From NCBI GenBank assembly GCA_035416745.1, contig DAOLNV010000038.1, positions 1 to 23,636 on the forward strand: a DNA stretch of 23,636 nucleotides, in the 5' to 3' direction. The translations under genes and the position numbers were made by a program. This stretch comes from Candidatus Hydrogenedentota bacterium (GTDB lineage: Bacteria > Hydrogenedentota > Hydrogenedentia > Hydrogenedentales > SLHB01). Positions 8,814 to 18,043 of the stretch are shown here, piece by piece (the first letter of the stretch is position 1; each line of letters opens with the position of its first letter). Under the pieces are notes generated by a model that worked only from the letters and a program-made list of their open reading frames with translations, did no database searches and was not told the origin of the DNA.

Positions 8814-9836
8814 CTTGGCGGGGGCCGGGGCTGCTTCGGCCATCACGGGTTCCATGGCGTATGTGAACGAGAACTGGTGTCTGTCTCGGGCCGGCGCGAT
8901 CTTTGTACCGTCGCAGAGTTTCCCCAGAGTGGGGCTGTACGTGAACACATCGACGCGGTCTTCGCCGGGCACGAACCGGTAGACCCGGAAATAGCCCTCC
9001 CGGTAGTCGGACATCAGTTCGTGGACGGTGTTTCCGCCCGCGCCCGCAGCCGTCTGGTAGCAGGACTGGGTGCGGCTCTGGTCGCCGCTGAGGATCATGA
9101 ACAGGTTCCCGTGTTTGGAGAAACACTTCTCCCACATCTGCTGTGGGGAGTTTCCGGCACCGCCGTGGCATTTCTTCCAGGTCATGCGGCCTTTTGGCGC
9201 GTCGTAATAATCGTTGCTTTCGACGGGTTTTTCGCGCGGGCCGAGATACATGTGCGTGGAGACAATCACGCGGCGGCCCGGATGCGCGGCAATCACGCTA
9301 TCGGCCCAGGCCAGCACGTCGTCGGGCGCGTTGCATTCGAGGTGCAGAATGAGAAAATCCATGCCCGCCCCCGAGAACGTTTGCCAACTGTTGGCGTTAT
9401 TCTTGTACGACCCGCCGTACCAGTCGAAGCCCTCGAAATCCGATGCCGGGAACGCCGCCTGGAAATTGCCGCTGTCGCCGGTTGCGCCGCTCATGTCATG
9501 GTTCCCCACGGCCAGGCCGTAGGGGAGCTTCCCGTGCAGCATGGCGAGACTGCGTTCGGCGACAGTCCACTGTTCGGGGGCGCTGTTCTTATCGACGATA
9601 TCGCCGAGATGAGACACGAAGACGATGTTCTCGTCGTCGATATTGTCGAGGATCCACTGCATCTCGGCAGCAAACACGCCGGGGGCGCCAGCGGAGTAGG
9701 CTTGCGTATCGGGCAGAGCGACGATACTGAACGCCCCCTCGGGAAACGGGGGCAGCATCCCGGCTGAAGCGCCGGAAACGATGACCAGACAACACAACGA
9801 CAGCAGGAACACATTCCGAAAACGCGTCACACTCAT
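8811..9836 (-). CDS. secreted calcineurin-like metallophosphoesterase
   Basis: 341 residues from ATG 9836, preceded by GAAGGG; the frame is open further upstream but that part is not signal-like. Residues 1-25 form a signal peptide ending SGASA, so the enzyme is exported. Metal-ligand motifs of the calcineurin-like fold are visible: LPDTQ at 41-45 (Asp43, with Gln in place of the usual His, as in a known LPDTQ subgroup), HLGDIVD around Asp79, GNHD at 111-114, and a later STHMYLG histidine. The C-terminal part is less conserved, ending in Ala/Pro. The substrate cannot be told from sequence. Convergent with groEL and the last gene of the minus-strand block. Confidence 0.88.
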   Translation of the reverse strand: MSVTRFRNVFLLSLCCLVIVSGASAGMLPPFPEGAFSIVALPDTQAYSAGAPGVFAAEMQWILDNIDDENIVFVSHLGDIVDKNSAPEQWTVAERSLAMLHGKLPYGLAVGNHDMSGATGDSGNFQAAFPASDFEGFDWYGGSYKNNANSWQTFSGAGMDFLILHLECNAPDDVLAWADSVIAAHPGRRVIVSTHMYLGPREKPVESNDYYDAPKGRMTWKKCHGGAGNSPQQMWEKCFSKHGNLFMILSGDQSRTQSCYQTAAGAGGNTVHELMSDYREGYFRVYRFVPGEDRVDVFTYSPTLGKLCDGTKIAPARDRHQFSFTYAMEPVMAEAAPAPAK

Positions 9837-10066
9837 TGATGCAGCCCTTCTATTGCGGCCAAAACCGCTGGACCAGACTTGTTGAAGCTTCGCGCACGAG
9901 CATGCCCGATTGGGACCCAAGGAACAAGGAGCTTTCGCGCCGGACCTCCGTTGCCCTCTCACCTCAGAGGCGACAGGGCATGAGGCCAGGGGTTGAGGCA
10001 GACCGCCGCGTCAAGACCACGACCGCTGATTCAGTTCTCACGCGTGGCGGCTTTCAGCAAGACAGG

Positions 10067-10084
10067 CGCCCCTTCGGAGGGGCG
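10067..10084 (-). terminator. hairpin after the pilin-like gene
   Basis: CGCCCCT-TCGG-AGGGGCG is a perfect 7-bp stem with a tetraloop, about 33 bases beyond the pilin-like stop on the minus strand. It lacks a clear T tract. The 280 bases between this gene and the phosphoesterase (9837-10116) hold nothing else I can support. Confidence 0.35.
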
Positions 10085-10116
10085 GAGGGAGGCGTTACCG
10101 CACACTCCGGCGCGGG

Positions 10117-11010
10117 CTATTGGATGGCGTCGAGGAAATGGGCCATGCCGGGGGTTACCGGGGCCTTCTCGGGATAGGTTACGAACTCGACGTGTCCGTC
10201 TTTGAACAGGACATTGGCGCCGCCGCCGAATCCGTCTTCAGGAACCGTAACGCGGTCGCTGAGCACCCAGATGGCGGCCTCGGCTTTCGCGGCCGGAGCG
10301 GTGCTGTTGATATCGGTCACGCCAAAACGCTCGATGCCTTCGCGCAACCGGCGGATCAAGGTCCCGCCGCTGGTGCCCATGCCGCCGGGCACCGGGATGT
10401 CCCGGTCGGCGAGGCTTGGGTCTTGGGTACGCTTCAACTCATCCAAGACAGGCCCGACGCCCAGGACCAACTGCGCGGGGGCGGAGAGGTCCGCGGCCCC
10501 GCCCAGGATCTCGAGGGATTCCTGAGGAGCGTCTGCGGCAATCTGGTCGACAGCCCATCCGAGGTACATGTAGCTTCGGGCGGCAAGGCCGAGCCCGCGC
10601 GTATCGAGCAAGCGCCCCCCGGCGCCGGCCACGGCGTCAAAGGCGCCGTCAAAGGACGAGCTTTCCGCCAGACCGGGGCAGATGAAGGCGGCGGGATCAA
10701 TGACATAGTCGGGATAGAGGTCGCCGGGGTTGAGGCAGGGCAATACCAGAAACGCACGGCCGCCTGCCGGTTCACCGGTATTCGAGACGAGCCGGGTCTC
10801 GGTTGCGTATAGGGTGGGATAGTTGCCGTGCGCGTCTTCACGGGCGAACATGGCGCTGGCGAGTCCCAACTGCTTTAGGTTCGCGGCGCAATCGTTGCGG
10901 GAAACGAACCCCTTTGCGTGGGCGAACGCGGGCAGCAGGATGGCGATAAACAGCCCCAGAATCGCCAATACTATCAGCAATTCCAGGAGCGACATGCCTC
11001 GGTTTCGCAT
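10117..11010 (-). CDS. type IV pilin-like protein with DGHV motif (DUF1559-like)
   Basis: 297 residues from ATG 11010; GGAGA lies nine bases upstream, which favours this start over an in-frame TTG at 11025. The N-terminus is a class III prepilin signal: MRNRG, cleavage after Gly5, then MSLLELLIVLAILGLFIAIL with Glu at +5 of the mature chain. A C-terminal VLFKDGHVEFV matches the H-X9-DG/DUF1559 pseudopilin pattern that is greatly expanded in Planctomycetota and related phyla. The middle carries scattered Cys residues and no catalytic motif. No pilus assembly or type II secretion genes lie in the window, so it is an orphan here. Function is probably a surface or periplasmic structural pseudopilin, not proven. 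Confidence 0.85.
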   Translation of the reverse strand: MRNRGMSLLELLIVLAILGLFIAILLPAFAHAKGFVSRNDCAANLKQLGLASAMFAREDAHGNYPTLYATETRLVSNTGEPAGGRAFLVLPCLNPGDLYPDYVIDPAAFICPGLAESSSFDGAFDAVAGAGGRLLDTRGLGLAARSYMYLGWAVDQIAADAPQESLEILGGAADLSAPAQLVLGVGPVLDELKRTQDPSLADRDIPVPGGMGTSGGTLIRRLREGIERFGVTDINSTAPAAKAEAAIWVLSDRVTVPEDGFGGGANVLFKDGHVEFVTYPEKAPVTPGMAHFLDAIQ

Positions 11011-11052
11011 CGTTTCCATCTCCAATAGACACGGAGCGCGGTTTCACACGCT

Positions 11053-11058
11053 ATTATA
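11053..11058 (-). promoter_or_regulatory. -10 box of the pilin-like gene
   Basis: Read on the minus strand this is a perfect TATAAT about 30 bases before the GGAGA ribosome binding site of the pilin-like gene. The -35 region (around 11076-11081, ATAGAA) is a poor match. Confidence 0.4.
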
Positions 11059-11182
11059 GACGAAATCCCCGCCTTTTCTATTCATCTTCCCCAGCAAGGA
11101 CCGGCACGGTGCCCTAACCCCTTCACTCTGTGTACTTTACCACAAGCCGGGCGGTTTGCCAAGGCCTATTGGGCGCATATAT

Positions 11183-12157
11183 TCAGATTTGCGGGATAGC
11201 TTCGGGCTGCGGATATAGGGTTTCCAGGCGCTTGAGCACGTCCTCGGTGAGCGTCAGGTCGAGGGCTTTGAGGTTCTGCTGTAGTTGTTCGACGCGCGAC
11301 GCCCCGAGGATCACACTGCTAACATTGGGGTTTTTCAGGCACCACGCAAGGGCCAGTTCCGCCGGGCTTACCCCGAAATCTTTCGCGATGGCAACCAGCT
11401 CCTGGCCCTTCTGCTTGTTTTCCTCGTTCCAGTACATGGCTTTGATGACGAGGTTCTGGCGGTCGTCGGCGGCCCGGGAGCCCTTTGGCGGCTCTTCACC
11501 CGGTTTGTATTTGCCGGTAAGCATGCCGTGGGCGAGCGGCGAGAAGATGACGTTACCGATGCCTTCCTCGGCGGTGGTAGGAAAGAGGAGCGTTTCGGGG
11601 TACCGGTACAGCAGGTTGTAGCGGGGCTGGCTGACGGCGATGGGGCGCGCGCCGAGCTGTTTGGCCAGTTCGTTGGCGCGCACCATCATCGGCGCGGGCC
11701 ATTCGCTCACCCCCCAGTAGAACACTTTGCCGGCCCGGATCAGGTCTTCCATCGCGAGGATGGTCTCTTCGAGCGGCGTTTCCGGGTCGGGGCGGTGGCA
11801 CATGTAGCAATCCACGTATTCCATGCCCAGACGCCGGAGACTCTTGTCGCAGGACTCCTTGATGTGTTTCGCCGAGAGGCCGCGATCATTGGGGTCGCCG
11901 CTCATGGGCGCCCACACTTTGGTGAGAATGAAAAGGTCCGAACGTTTCGCGCCGGCGACGAGTTTGCCGAGAGCGGTCTCTGCTTCGCCTTTGTTGTACG
12001 CGTCGGCCGTATCGAAGTAATTGATGCCGGCGTCAAGGGCGGTCTTGACCAACGCCTTGGACGTTTCGGCGTCCGAGGTGAATCCGACGGTCAGATACGT
12101 TCCCAGACTCAAGGAACTCACTTTCGCGCCCCATTTTCCGAGCTTACGGTACTCCAT
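11183..12157 (-). CDS. aldo/keto reductase (AKR6/potassium channel beta-like)
   Basis: NADPH-dependent oxidoreductase with a TIM barrel, probably cytosolic because no signal is present. 324 residues from ATG 12157, preceded by AAAGGAAAG. The catalytic tetrad is complete: Asp49 and Tyr54 (FDTADAY), Lys80 (ILTKVW), His121 (CHRPDP). Cofactor-site features include GVSEWP around 155 and a C-terminal SSVILGASRVEQL. YRKLGKWGAKVSSLSLGT at the start and the overall length fit the AKR6-like/YghZ group; the substrate is not inferable. It lies between the pilin-like gene and the family 2 hydrolase on the same strand, with 210 noncoding bases before it, so operon membership is uncertain. Confidence 0.93.
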   Translation of the reverse strand: MEYRKLGKWGAKVSSLSLGTYLTVGFTSDAETSKALVKTALDAGINYFDTADAYNKGEAETALGKLVAGAKRSDLFILTKVWAPMSGDPNDRGLSAKHIKESCDKSLRRLGMEYVDCYMCHRPDPETPLEETILAMEDLIRAGKVFYWGVSEWPAPMMVRANELAKQLGARPIAVSQPRYNLLYRYPETLLFPTTAEEGIGNVIFSPLAHGMLTGKYKPGEEPPKGSRAADDRQNLVIKAMYWNEENKQKGQELVAIAKDFGVSPAELALAWCLKNPNVSSVILGASRVEQLQQNLKALDLTLTEDVLKRLETLYPQPEAIPQI

Positions 12158-12367
12158 GGTGCTTTCCTTTCTTCTGGCTCTGAATCCTTGCTCCCGATAG
12201 CAGACGCGCTCTTTTGGCGCACGGGCGCGCCTGTCAGTGAGAGGCCAATCTTATCATTCAACGGCGGGATGCTCAAGGAAGGCCTTCCGGGGACGGTCTT
12301 GCAGCCGGGTCAGCTCCTCCAAAGCCTATCCCGGGAAGGCGCGAATCCGTCCGGCCGGGTCCCGGTG

Positions 12368-14284
12368 TTACCTGCTCCCGGCGTCCTGTTGCGGGGAATC
12401 GGCGGCGGACCACATGGCCTTTACGGTCTGGGCGCCTGCCTTGGGGCGGCGGTGAAGGTCAAACAGGCCATAGGCGCAGCGCATTTCGTAGATCCGCGTA
12501 TATTTCCGGTGAACGTCAGAATCGGCAAAGCACCAAATGAACGCTCCCGCGAACCCGGGTTCCTTCGTGAAGGTTTCCCATTCCGTCTTGAGGAGTTCGG
12601 CCTGAAATGGCTCGCCCGGGAAGTAAGACGTCATGAGGCCCCGCAGTGCCCATGACCCGAACTCCGTGACCAGGATGGGCTTGCCGGGATGCCGTTCGCG
12701 CAGTTCGGCGAAGCTGGAGCGAATGCGCTCGGGGGCGGCCGAGAGTCCCCTGACATCCGGGGGGTCTACGCCGAGATAGACATTGACGGAGTTGAGGTCG
12801 GTCTTGTCCAGCACCACGTCTTTGGGCCACTCGTTACTCGGTTCGATGACGGGGCGCGTTGGATCCAGCTCATGCGCAAGGTCGACCAATTGAAGATTTC
12901 CCTTGGCCACCATTCTTGATATTTGCTCGTATTCTTTGCCCTTTTCGCGGGGATGGATGCGGTTCTCGTTGCTGACGCTCCACAGGATGATGCTGGGATG
13001 ATTGCCGAGCGTGAGAATCATTTCTTCGAGCTGGGCCTTTGCGGCATCGAGGTTCTTGGTGGAATGCCCGATCCGGCCCCATTGGTAAAGAGGCACTTCG
13101 CACACGGCAAGAAAGCCCCACTGGTCCAGGGCGTCGTAGGTGTCCTTCGAATAAGGGTAGTGGCAGCGAACCGCGTTAGCTCCCAGTTCCTTTATGAGGG
13201 CGAGGTCTCGTTCGAGCCCCATACCTACGGTGGTCATCCCGGAACCGGGGTAGTTCTCGTAGCGATTGACTCCCTTTATGAGGATAGGCTTTCCATTGAG
13301 CATGAGGTGGTCGGCGGTCACCGTGACGGTTCGGATACCCACCGGGGACTGCCAGGTGTCGTGGCAGCGGTCTCCCTTGGCTTCTCTCAGCTCGATGGTC
13401 AGGCCGTAGAGATAGGGTTCGTCCGGCGACCAGCGTCGAGCGTCCGGCACGGGCAGGGTAATCTCCGCCGGTGATGGCTCCGCGGGGAGTTCGATGCGTG
13501 CGGATGCGGCTTCCGTCCGTCCGGCGTCGTTCAATCGGGCGACGGCATACAGGGCGGCTCCGGGCTGCGCGCCTTGCGCTATCTCGATGCGCGCGCGCAC
13601 GAGGGCGGGCTCAGCAAGGGCGTCCGTGGCGATGGTCACGGCCCGGATGTGGGTGCGTTCCCGCACAACCAGCCGCACGGGACGGTACAGTCCGCCGTGG
13701 TGCCACCAATCGTGGCGTTCCATCGGAACGCGCTCGATGAGTGACTTGTTGTCTACAGAGACCGCAAACACGTTCTCCTCGCCGAAGCGGAGGAGTTCGT
13801 GGACGGGGAAGCTGAACTGCGTGTACCCGCCTTCGTGCGCGCCTGCCTTGGTCCCGTTGACGTAGAGTGCGGTGCGGTAGTTGGCGCCATCGGAGACAAA
13901 CTCCACATACCGGTCCGCCCATTCCCGGGGGATGAATACTCTCCGGCGATACCAGCCCTGGCCTTCGTAGCTCCAAAGGTCTTCGAACTGCGTATTCCAA
14001 CTCCCGGGAACCTCGATATCCCACCACAGGGAATCGTCGAAAGCAGGGTTCATCCAGCCATAATGCTTGTCTTCGTTGGTCTTTTCGGCAGCCGGGGGAT
14101 TCCCTGGCCCTTCCTGAAGAAACGCATGATTCGTTTCAATTTCCTCGAACGCGGGGAAGAAACGCCACATTCCGTCCAGGCTGAGGGAGAAGGGAGTGGG
14201 GGACTCCGGAACGGAACCGGGTTCCACGGGCAGCGCGGTCAATGCCAGAGCACTTGAAGCAAGCCACAGGAACATATTGCACAT
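12368..14284 (-). CDS. secreted glycoside hydrolase family 2 (beta-glucuronidase/galactosidase-like)
   Basis: Retaining exo-glycosidase, 638 residues from ATG 14284, with GGGGAGG eight bases upstream. A short signal peptide covers about residues 1-20. The sugar-binding jelly-roll domain (about 35-215, with VPGSWNTQFEDLWSYEGQGWYRR) is followed by an immunoglobulin-like domain (about 215-315) and a TIM barrel (about 315-625). The acid/base is Glu440 in LWSVSNEN and the nucleophile is Glu541 in ILVTEFGSW. NGKPILIKGVNRYE and GANAVRCHYP are family hallmarks. The nearest characterised members are beta-glucuronidases, but specificity needs assay. First gene of the minus-strand block and divergent from the large glycan protein at 14603. 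Confidence 0.93.
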   Translation of the reverse strand: MCNMFLWLASSALALTALPVEPGSVPESPTPFSLSLDGMWRFFPAFEEIETNHAFLQEGPGNPPAAEKTNEDKHYGWMNPAFDDSLWWDIEVPGSWNTQFEDLWSYEGQGWYRRRVFIPREWADRYVEFVSDGANYRTALYVNGTKAGAHEGGYTQFSFPVHELLRFGEENVFAVSVDNKSLIERVPMERHDWWHHGGLYRPVRLVVRERTHIRAVTIATDALAEPALVRARIEIAQGAQPGAALYAVARLNDAGRTEAASARIELPAEPSPAEITLPVPDARRWSPDEPYLYGLTIELREAKGDRCHDTWQSPVGIRTVTVTADHLMLNGKPILIKGVNRYENYPGSGMTTVGMGLERDLALIKELGANAVRCHYPYSKDTYDALDQWGFLAVCEVPLYQWGRIGHSTKNLDAAKAQLEEMILTLGNHPSIILWSVSNENRIHPREKGKEYEQISRMVAKGNLQLVDLAHELDPTRPVIEPSNEWPKDVVLDKTDLNSVNVYLGVDPPDVRGLSAAPERIRSSFAELRERHPGKPILVTEFGSWALRGLMTSYFPGEPFQAELLKTEWETFTKEPGFAGAFIWCFADSDVHRKYTRIYEMRCAYGLFDLHRRPKAGAQTVKAMWSAADSPQQDAGSR

Positions 14285-14602
14285 GATGACGTCCTCCCCG
14301 ATTGTGCGGCCATTCTTTGGTTGCGACAGACGCTGATTTGAATCTCCCGCTTCCGCATCCGTGCGAACCGTATTGTACTGACTTCGAAGGATAAAGAGGA
14401 ACTATTCTGTCCTGGCGCTCGACCCTGCCGCAACCAGACCGTGCGTGGCCGCATGCCGCCTTCGAAACAGGGACCTGAATCCTGCCTGCCGTATTGAGCG
14501 GTCCGGCAAAGGTCACTACAATGGGCCGCAGTAATCCGGCGGCGGTCGCAAACCGTGTCTCTTTGGGGCTCGCCGGGCAAACGCAGCGGAGGGCCAGATG
14601 CC
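14285..14602. other. divergent intergenic region between two glycan-enzyme genes
   Basis: About 318 bases between genes transcribed away from each other, so both promoters should be here. A TACAAT on the minus strand (14377-14372) is a possible -10 for the hydrolase, without a good -35. No convincing sigma70 pair is seen for the plus-strand gene. The plus-strand ribosome binding site GGAGGG is at 14588-14593. Confidence 0.5.
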
Positions 14603-17600
14603 ATGATGTGCTCCAGGCGCGTACGGTTCGCGGGGACTGTTCTGCTGGTCGCGCTTTTCCTCGCGGGTGATGCTGTTGCGGCCTCTCGAATGGACAGGTA
14701 CTACGCCTACCCCGCGCAGGAAGACGCCCATGGCGTGATCGCGCCCTGGTATGCCGCGCAGAACGGTCAGTGGGACTTCCGGGTCCGGATCGCCGCAGAA
14801 ACGCTGAAGCGATACCCGTGGACGGAGCCTTCCCGCGCCGTGGCCGCAGCGCCGGAATTCGTCTTCAGCGGTGCGTGGAATATCGCGCCCGACGGAACCA
14901 TTTCGATTCCACCCATTGACGATTGGGCCACCGGCGATCTCGGCCAGCGCGCCGCGTACGTAATCTCGGGGCTCGTCGATTACTACCGGTATTCGGGCGA
15001 CCCGGCCGCGATCGCGTTGTTTTCGGTCACCATCGACACGTTGTTGGACCATTGCCTCACCGGGGCCGAGCATCCGTGGCCGGAGTTCCTCATCAGCGTG
15101 CCTGTCAAGGGAAAGCCGTACGGCAAGTGCGACGCCAATGGCATGATTCAGCTCGACATCACCGCCGAGGTTGGTATTGCGCTTGTGAGAGCCTATCAGG
15201 TGACCGGCAACGCGCGCTGGTGGGAAACAGCCAAGCACTGGGCCGATTTGTTCGCCGAGCATTGCGCCCCGGCCGCTGACCGCGCGCCGTGGCTTCGTTA
15301 TGCCAACCCTGAATCCGCGCCTTGGCCGCAGGAGACTCAGATGACAGGGGGCGTGGTGTTTGTTCTGGCGTTTCTTGATGAAGTCATTCGGCTCGGGTAC
15401 GTGGGCGGCGGAGAAAGCGTCGTTGCGGCCCGCGACGCGGGCCTCGCGTACCTGCGCGATGTGCTGTTGCCTGACTGGACCGTGAACGACGTGTGGGGAC
15501 GCAACTACTGGGACTGGCCCAACCCCGTGCAGGCGGAAAACGTCACGGAATTCGCCGTGCGCTATTTCATGGAACACCCCGGCGTATTTCCCAACTGGCG
15601 CAACGATGCGCGCAATGTCATGAGCCTGTTCCTCAATCATTCGTGCGTGTCTCCGGACTCGAACGGCGACACGTTCAGCGGCGCGTGGGCGTATCCGGAA
15701 GGTTGTGGGTGTTGCGGCCGTTCGCTGTGGTACGGTCCTATGGAATTCGCCACGGTGTACGCGCAGTACGGCGCGCTCGCCGGGAGCGCGTGGGGACGCG
15801 AGATGGCGAGGCGGCAGCAGCTCCTGGCCACCTACGATTGCCGCGAGACCGGCGTGGTCGAAGACAACATTGACGGCGGCGCCATCGTGGCGGGGGCCTG
15901 GTTCAAGATTGCGCATCCGATGGCCTTGAAACATGTCCTTGGCACGATGGCCTGGATGCCGGAGACGCTGGGGGCGGCGCGCGAGAATCACATCATGCGC
16001 ACCTCGTCCGTGGTGCGTTCCGTCGTCTACGGCAAAGGGGAGGTCAGCTACGAGACGTTCGACGCGCCCGCGAACACGGTCGACGTGGTCCGCCTGGCAT
16101 TCGAGCCCGGGGACGTGACGGCAAACGGCGAAGCGCTGTCGAGACGCGCCGTTCTTGACGCCAACGGATACACGAGTACCCGGCTGCCGTCGGGCGACGC
16201 CGTCGTGTCCATCCGGCACGATGGTTCGACGCGCATACGCCTCGCCGGCGCCGATCCGCAAGAAATGACGGACGACGCGGCGCTGGCCTATACGGGCGAA
16301 TGGGCCAGCGTCAGCGATGCGGCCAGTTTTCAAGGCGGTTACCGGACCGCGGCAACAGCCGGCGCGGAAGCCGCGTGGACGTTCTCGGGCAATCAGGTGC
16401 GCGTTATGGGCGGCGCAGGACCCAATGGCGGCCTTGCTGACGTGTACCTCGACGATGTGAAACAACTGGCGGGCATCGACTGCTGGAACCCCGCTGAGAG
16501 GCAGCAGCAGGTCTTGTATTACAAGAACGGCCTTGAACCCGGGGAACACAGAATCGGAATCGTCGCCCGCGGCGCCCGCAATCCCGTATCCGGCGGAAGC
16601 GCCGTGTATATTGACGCCATCCAGTGGTCGGGGGCAGTTCCTGACGCCGCGACCCCCGAGACGGTATACGGTTCCGGGAGCGGTCCGGCAGGCGCCCAAC
16701 GCATGATTTGCGGATACACCGGCCGGGCGGGACACGTGGACAGCCTCGGTCAGACGTGGCTGCCCGCCACGGAGGTCGTTGCCCGGCTCGGCAACATGGC
16801 CGATTCCGTAGCTGGCACTTGGCTGACCACGCCTCAAGCGGATGTCATCCGGGGAACACCCGACCCCGAGTTGTACCGGTACGGAATCCGCGCCGCCGAG
16901 TTCTGGGTAAATGTGACCGTTGGGCCGGGCGTCTACCACGTCCGCCTCAAGTTCGCGCAGACGGTTCAGGAGAATCCCAAGGAGCAAGCCGTCACCGTGC
17001 GTATTAACGGGCTGGAAGTTGTCTCGGCGATGGATGTGGCAGCTACGGCAGGCGGACTCGCGAAGGCGGTAGACCTTGTCTTCAACGACATTCAGCCGCA
17101 GCACGGGGTCATCGAAATCCGGTTCTCGAACCCCTTTGGGCTTCGCGCGGCGGTGCAGGCTATTGAGATTGGGCCTGGTCCGGGCGGAGAGGGGGCTGCG
17201 CCCGTATCGGTAGCGGCCGACGCGGCTGGCCCGGCGGGCAACCTGTTGCTCAATCCCGGTTTCGAGTACGGCGTGCCCGAGCTACGCGCCAAAGAGGGCG
17301 GAACATCTAAACGGTTCGCCTGGACCTGCGAGGGGGTCGGCCCCAGCGAAAGCTACGTCTACCCCGAATCCGTGTACATAAAACATCCCGCGCTGGGCTT
17401 GCCCGACCCGCGTTCGGGGCAGGAAGCGTTGCGGACGCACAGTTCCGGCAACGGCCGCACGCGCGTGTACCAGGACGTCGGCGCGCAGCCCAACACGCCC
17501 TATGCCGCGGCCGTGTGGGCCAAGACCGTGGACTTGGCGGGACAAGGGTTTGGGGCGAACCCCGGCGACTTGGTGCGTCTTATCGTCGCCGAACTCGCCG

Positions 17601-17800
17601 CCGATGGCCGTGTCCTCGCCGAACATTCGAGCCCCGGCATCGCCAAGGCCGCGCCCTACCAGCGCCTCGAGGCGGGGTTTACCACGTCGGCCGATACGGC
17701 CGGCTTGCGATTCGTGCTCGATACCGCTATCGGGTGTACGTTTGAACAAGGGCACGCCGTCTTTGACGATTGTATGCTCGCGCGAACCGGCGGCATTTAA
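14603..17800 (+). CDS. secreted multidomain glycan-active protein with malectin-like and carbohydrate-binding domains
   Basis: 1065 residues from ATG 14603, nine bases after GGAGGG; a GTG at 14555 lacks such a site. Signal peptide about 1-26 (ending AVAAS). Residues about 29-460 look like an alpha/alpha (six-hairpin) barrel of the glycosidase superfamily; they contain a cluster Glu366, Cys368, Cys370, Cys371 (EGCGCC) that recalls the Glu/Cys zinc site of GH127 arabinofuranosidases, though the spacing differs. A small beta region follows (about 466-550). Residues about 562-676 resemble a galactose-binding jelly roll (GGLADVYLDD, VYIDAIQW), about 700-856 a malectin domain, and about 879-1065 a CBM4/9-like module starting NLLLNPGFE. 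Activity is not assignable; binding of a complex glycan is likely. Confidence 0.82.
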   Translation: MMCSRRVRFAGTVLLVALFLAGDAVAASRMDRYYAYPAQEDAHGVIAPWYAAQNGQWDFRVRIAAETLKRYPWTEPSRAVAAAPEFVFSGAWNIAPDGTISIPPIDDWATGDLGQRAAYVISGLVDYYRYSGDPAAIALFSVTIDTLLDHCLTGAEHPWPEFLISVPVKGKPYGKCDANGMIQLDITAEVGIALVRAYQVTGNARWWETAKHWADLFAEHCAPAADRAPWLRYANPESAPWPQETQMTGGVVFVLAFLDEVIRLGYVGGGESVVAARDAGLAYLRDVLLPDWTVNDVWGRNYWDWPNPVQAENVTEFAVRYFMEHPGVFPNWRNDARNVMSLFLNHSCVSPDSNGDTFSGAWAYPEGCGCCGRSLWYGPMEFATVYAQYGALAGSAWGREMARRQQLLATYDCRETGVVEDNIDGGAIVAGAWFKIAHPMALKHVLGTMAWMPETLGAARENHIMRTSSVVRSVVYGKGEVSYETFDAPANTVDVVRLAFEPGDVTANGEALSRRAVLDANGYTSTRLPSGDAVVSIRHDGSTRIRLAGADPQEMTDDAALAYTGEWASVSDAASFQGGYRTAATAGAEAAWTFSGNQVRVMGGAGPNGGLADVYLDDVKQLAGIDCWNPAERQQQVLYYKNGLEPGEHRIGIVARGARNPVSGGSAVYIDAIQWSGAVPDAATPETVYGSGSGPAGAQRMICGYTGRAGHVDSLGQTWLPATEVVARLGNMADSVAGTWLTTPQADVIRGTPDPELYRYGIRAAEFWVNVTVGPGVYHVRLKFAQTVQENPKEQAVTVRINGLEVVSAMDVAATAGGLAKAVDLVFNDIQPQHGVIEIRFSNPFGLRAAVQAIEIGPGPGGEGAAPVSVAADAAGPAGNLLLNPGFEYGVPELRAKEGGTSKRFAWTCEGVGPSESYVYPESVYIKHPALGLPDPRSGQEALRTHSSGNGRTRVYQDVGAQPNTPYAAAVWAKTVDLAGQGFGANPGDLVRLIVAELAADGRVLAEHSSPGIAKAAPYQRLEAGFTTSADTAGLRFVLDTAIGCTFEQGHAVFDDCMLARTGGI

Positions 17801-17899
17801 GGGAATACGGCAAAATGTGCCGGGGCGGGGATGCCGCGTCCCGGTTCCGTTGCGGTTCCACGGCGCGCTTTGGGTGTCGCGTCATTTGAGATTTGCCGG

Positions 17900-17905
17900 T
17901 ATAAT
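17900..17905 (+). promoter_or_regulatory. candidate -10 box before the tandem paralogues
   Basis: A perfect TATAAT lies in the 243-base gap before the gene at 18044, about 140 bases upstream of its start. No good -35 is visible at 17-18 bases. The rest of the gap shows nothing supportable. Confidence 0.28.
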
Positions 17906-18043
17906 CTGTTCAAATGCATACTGACAATGCTTACGGCCGCATTGACGGCACGTTGGTGATATTTCCGAGCTCGCCAGGCGCCGCCGGCACGCGCGGTGCC
18001 GCATAACAGCCTGGTGCGGCGTGACGCATAATGAGGAAAATCC

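Noticed and set aside
14516..17104. Long minus-strand open frame (about 860 codons) opposite the large glycan protein
   Set aside because: A high-GC shadow: low complexity, no signal or motif, and opposite to a gene with clear domains and ribosome binding site.
8811..17800. Idea of a Sus-type polysaccharide utilisation locus
   Set aside because: No SusC/SusD-like transport genes, and the glycan genes are on both strands with unrelated genes between; only co-localisation is supported.
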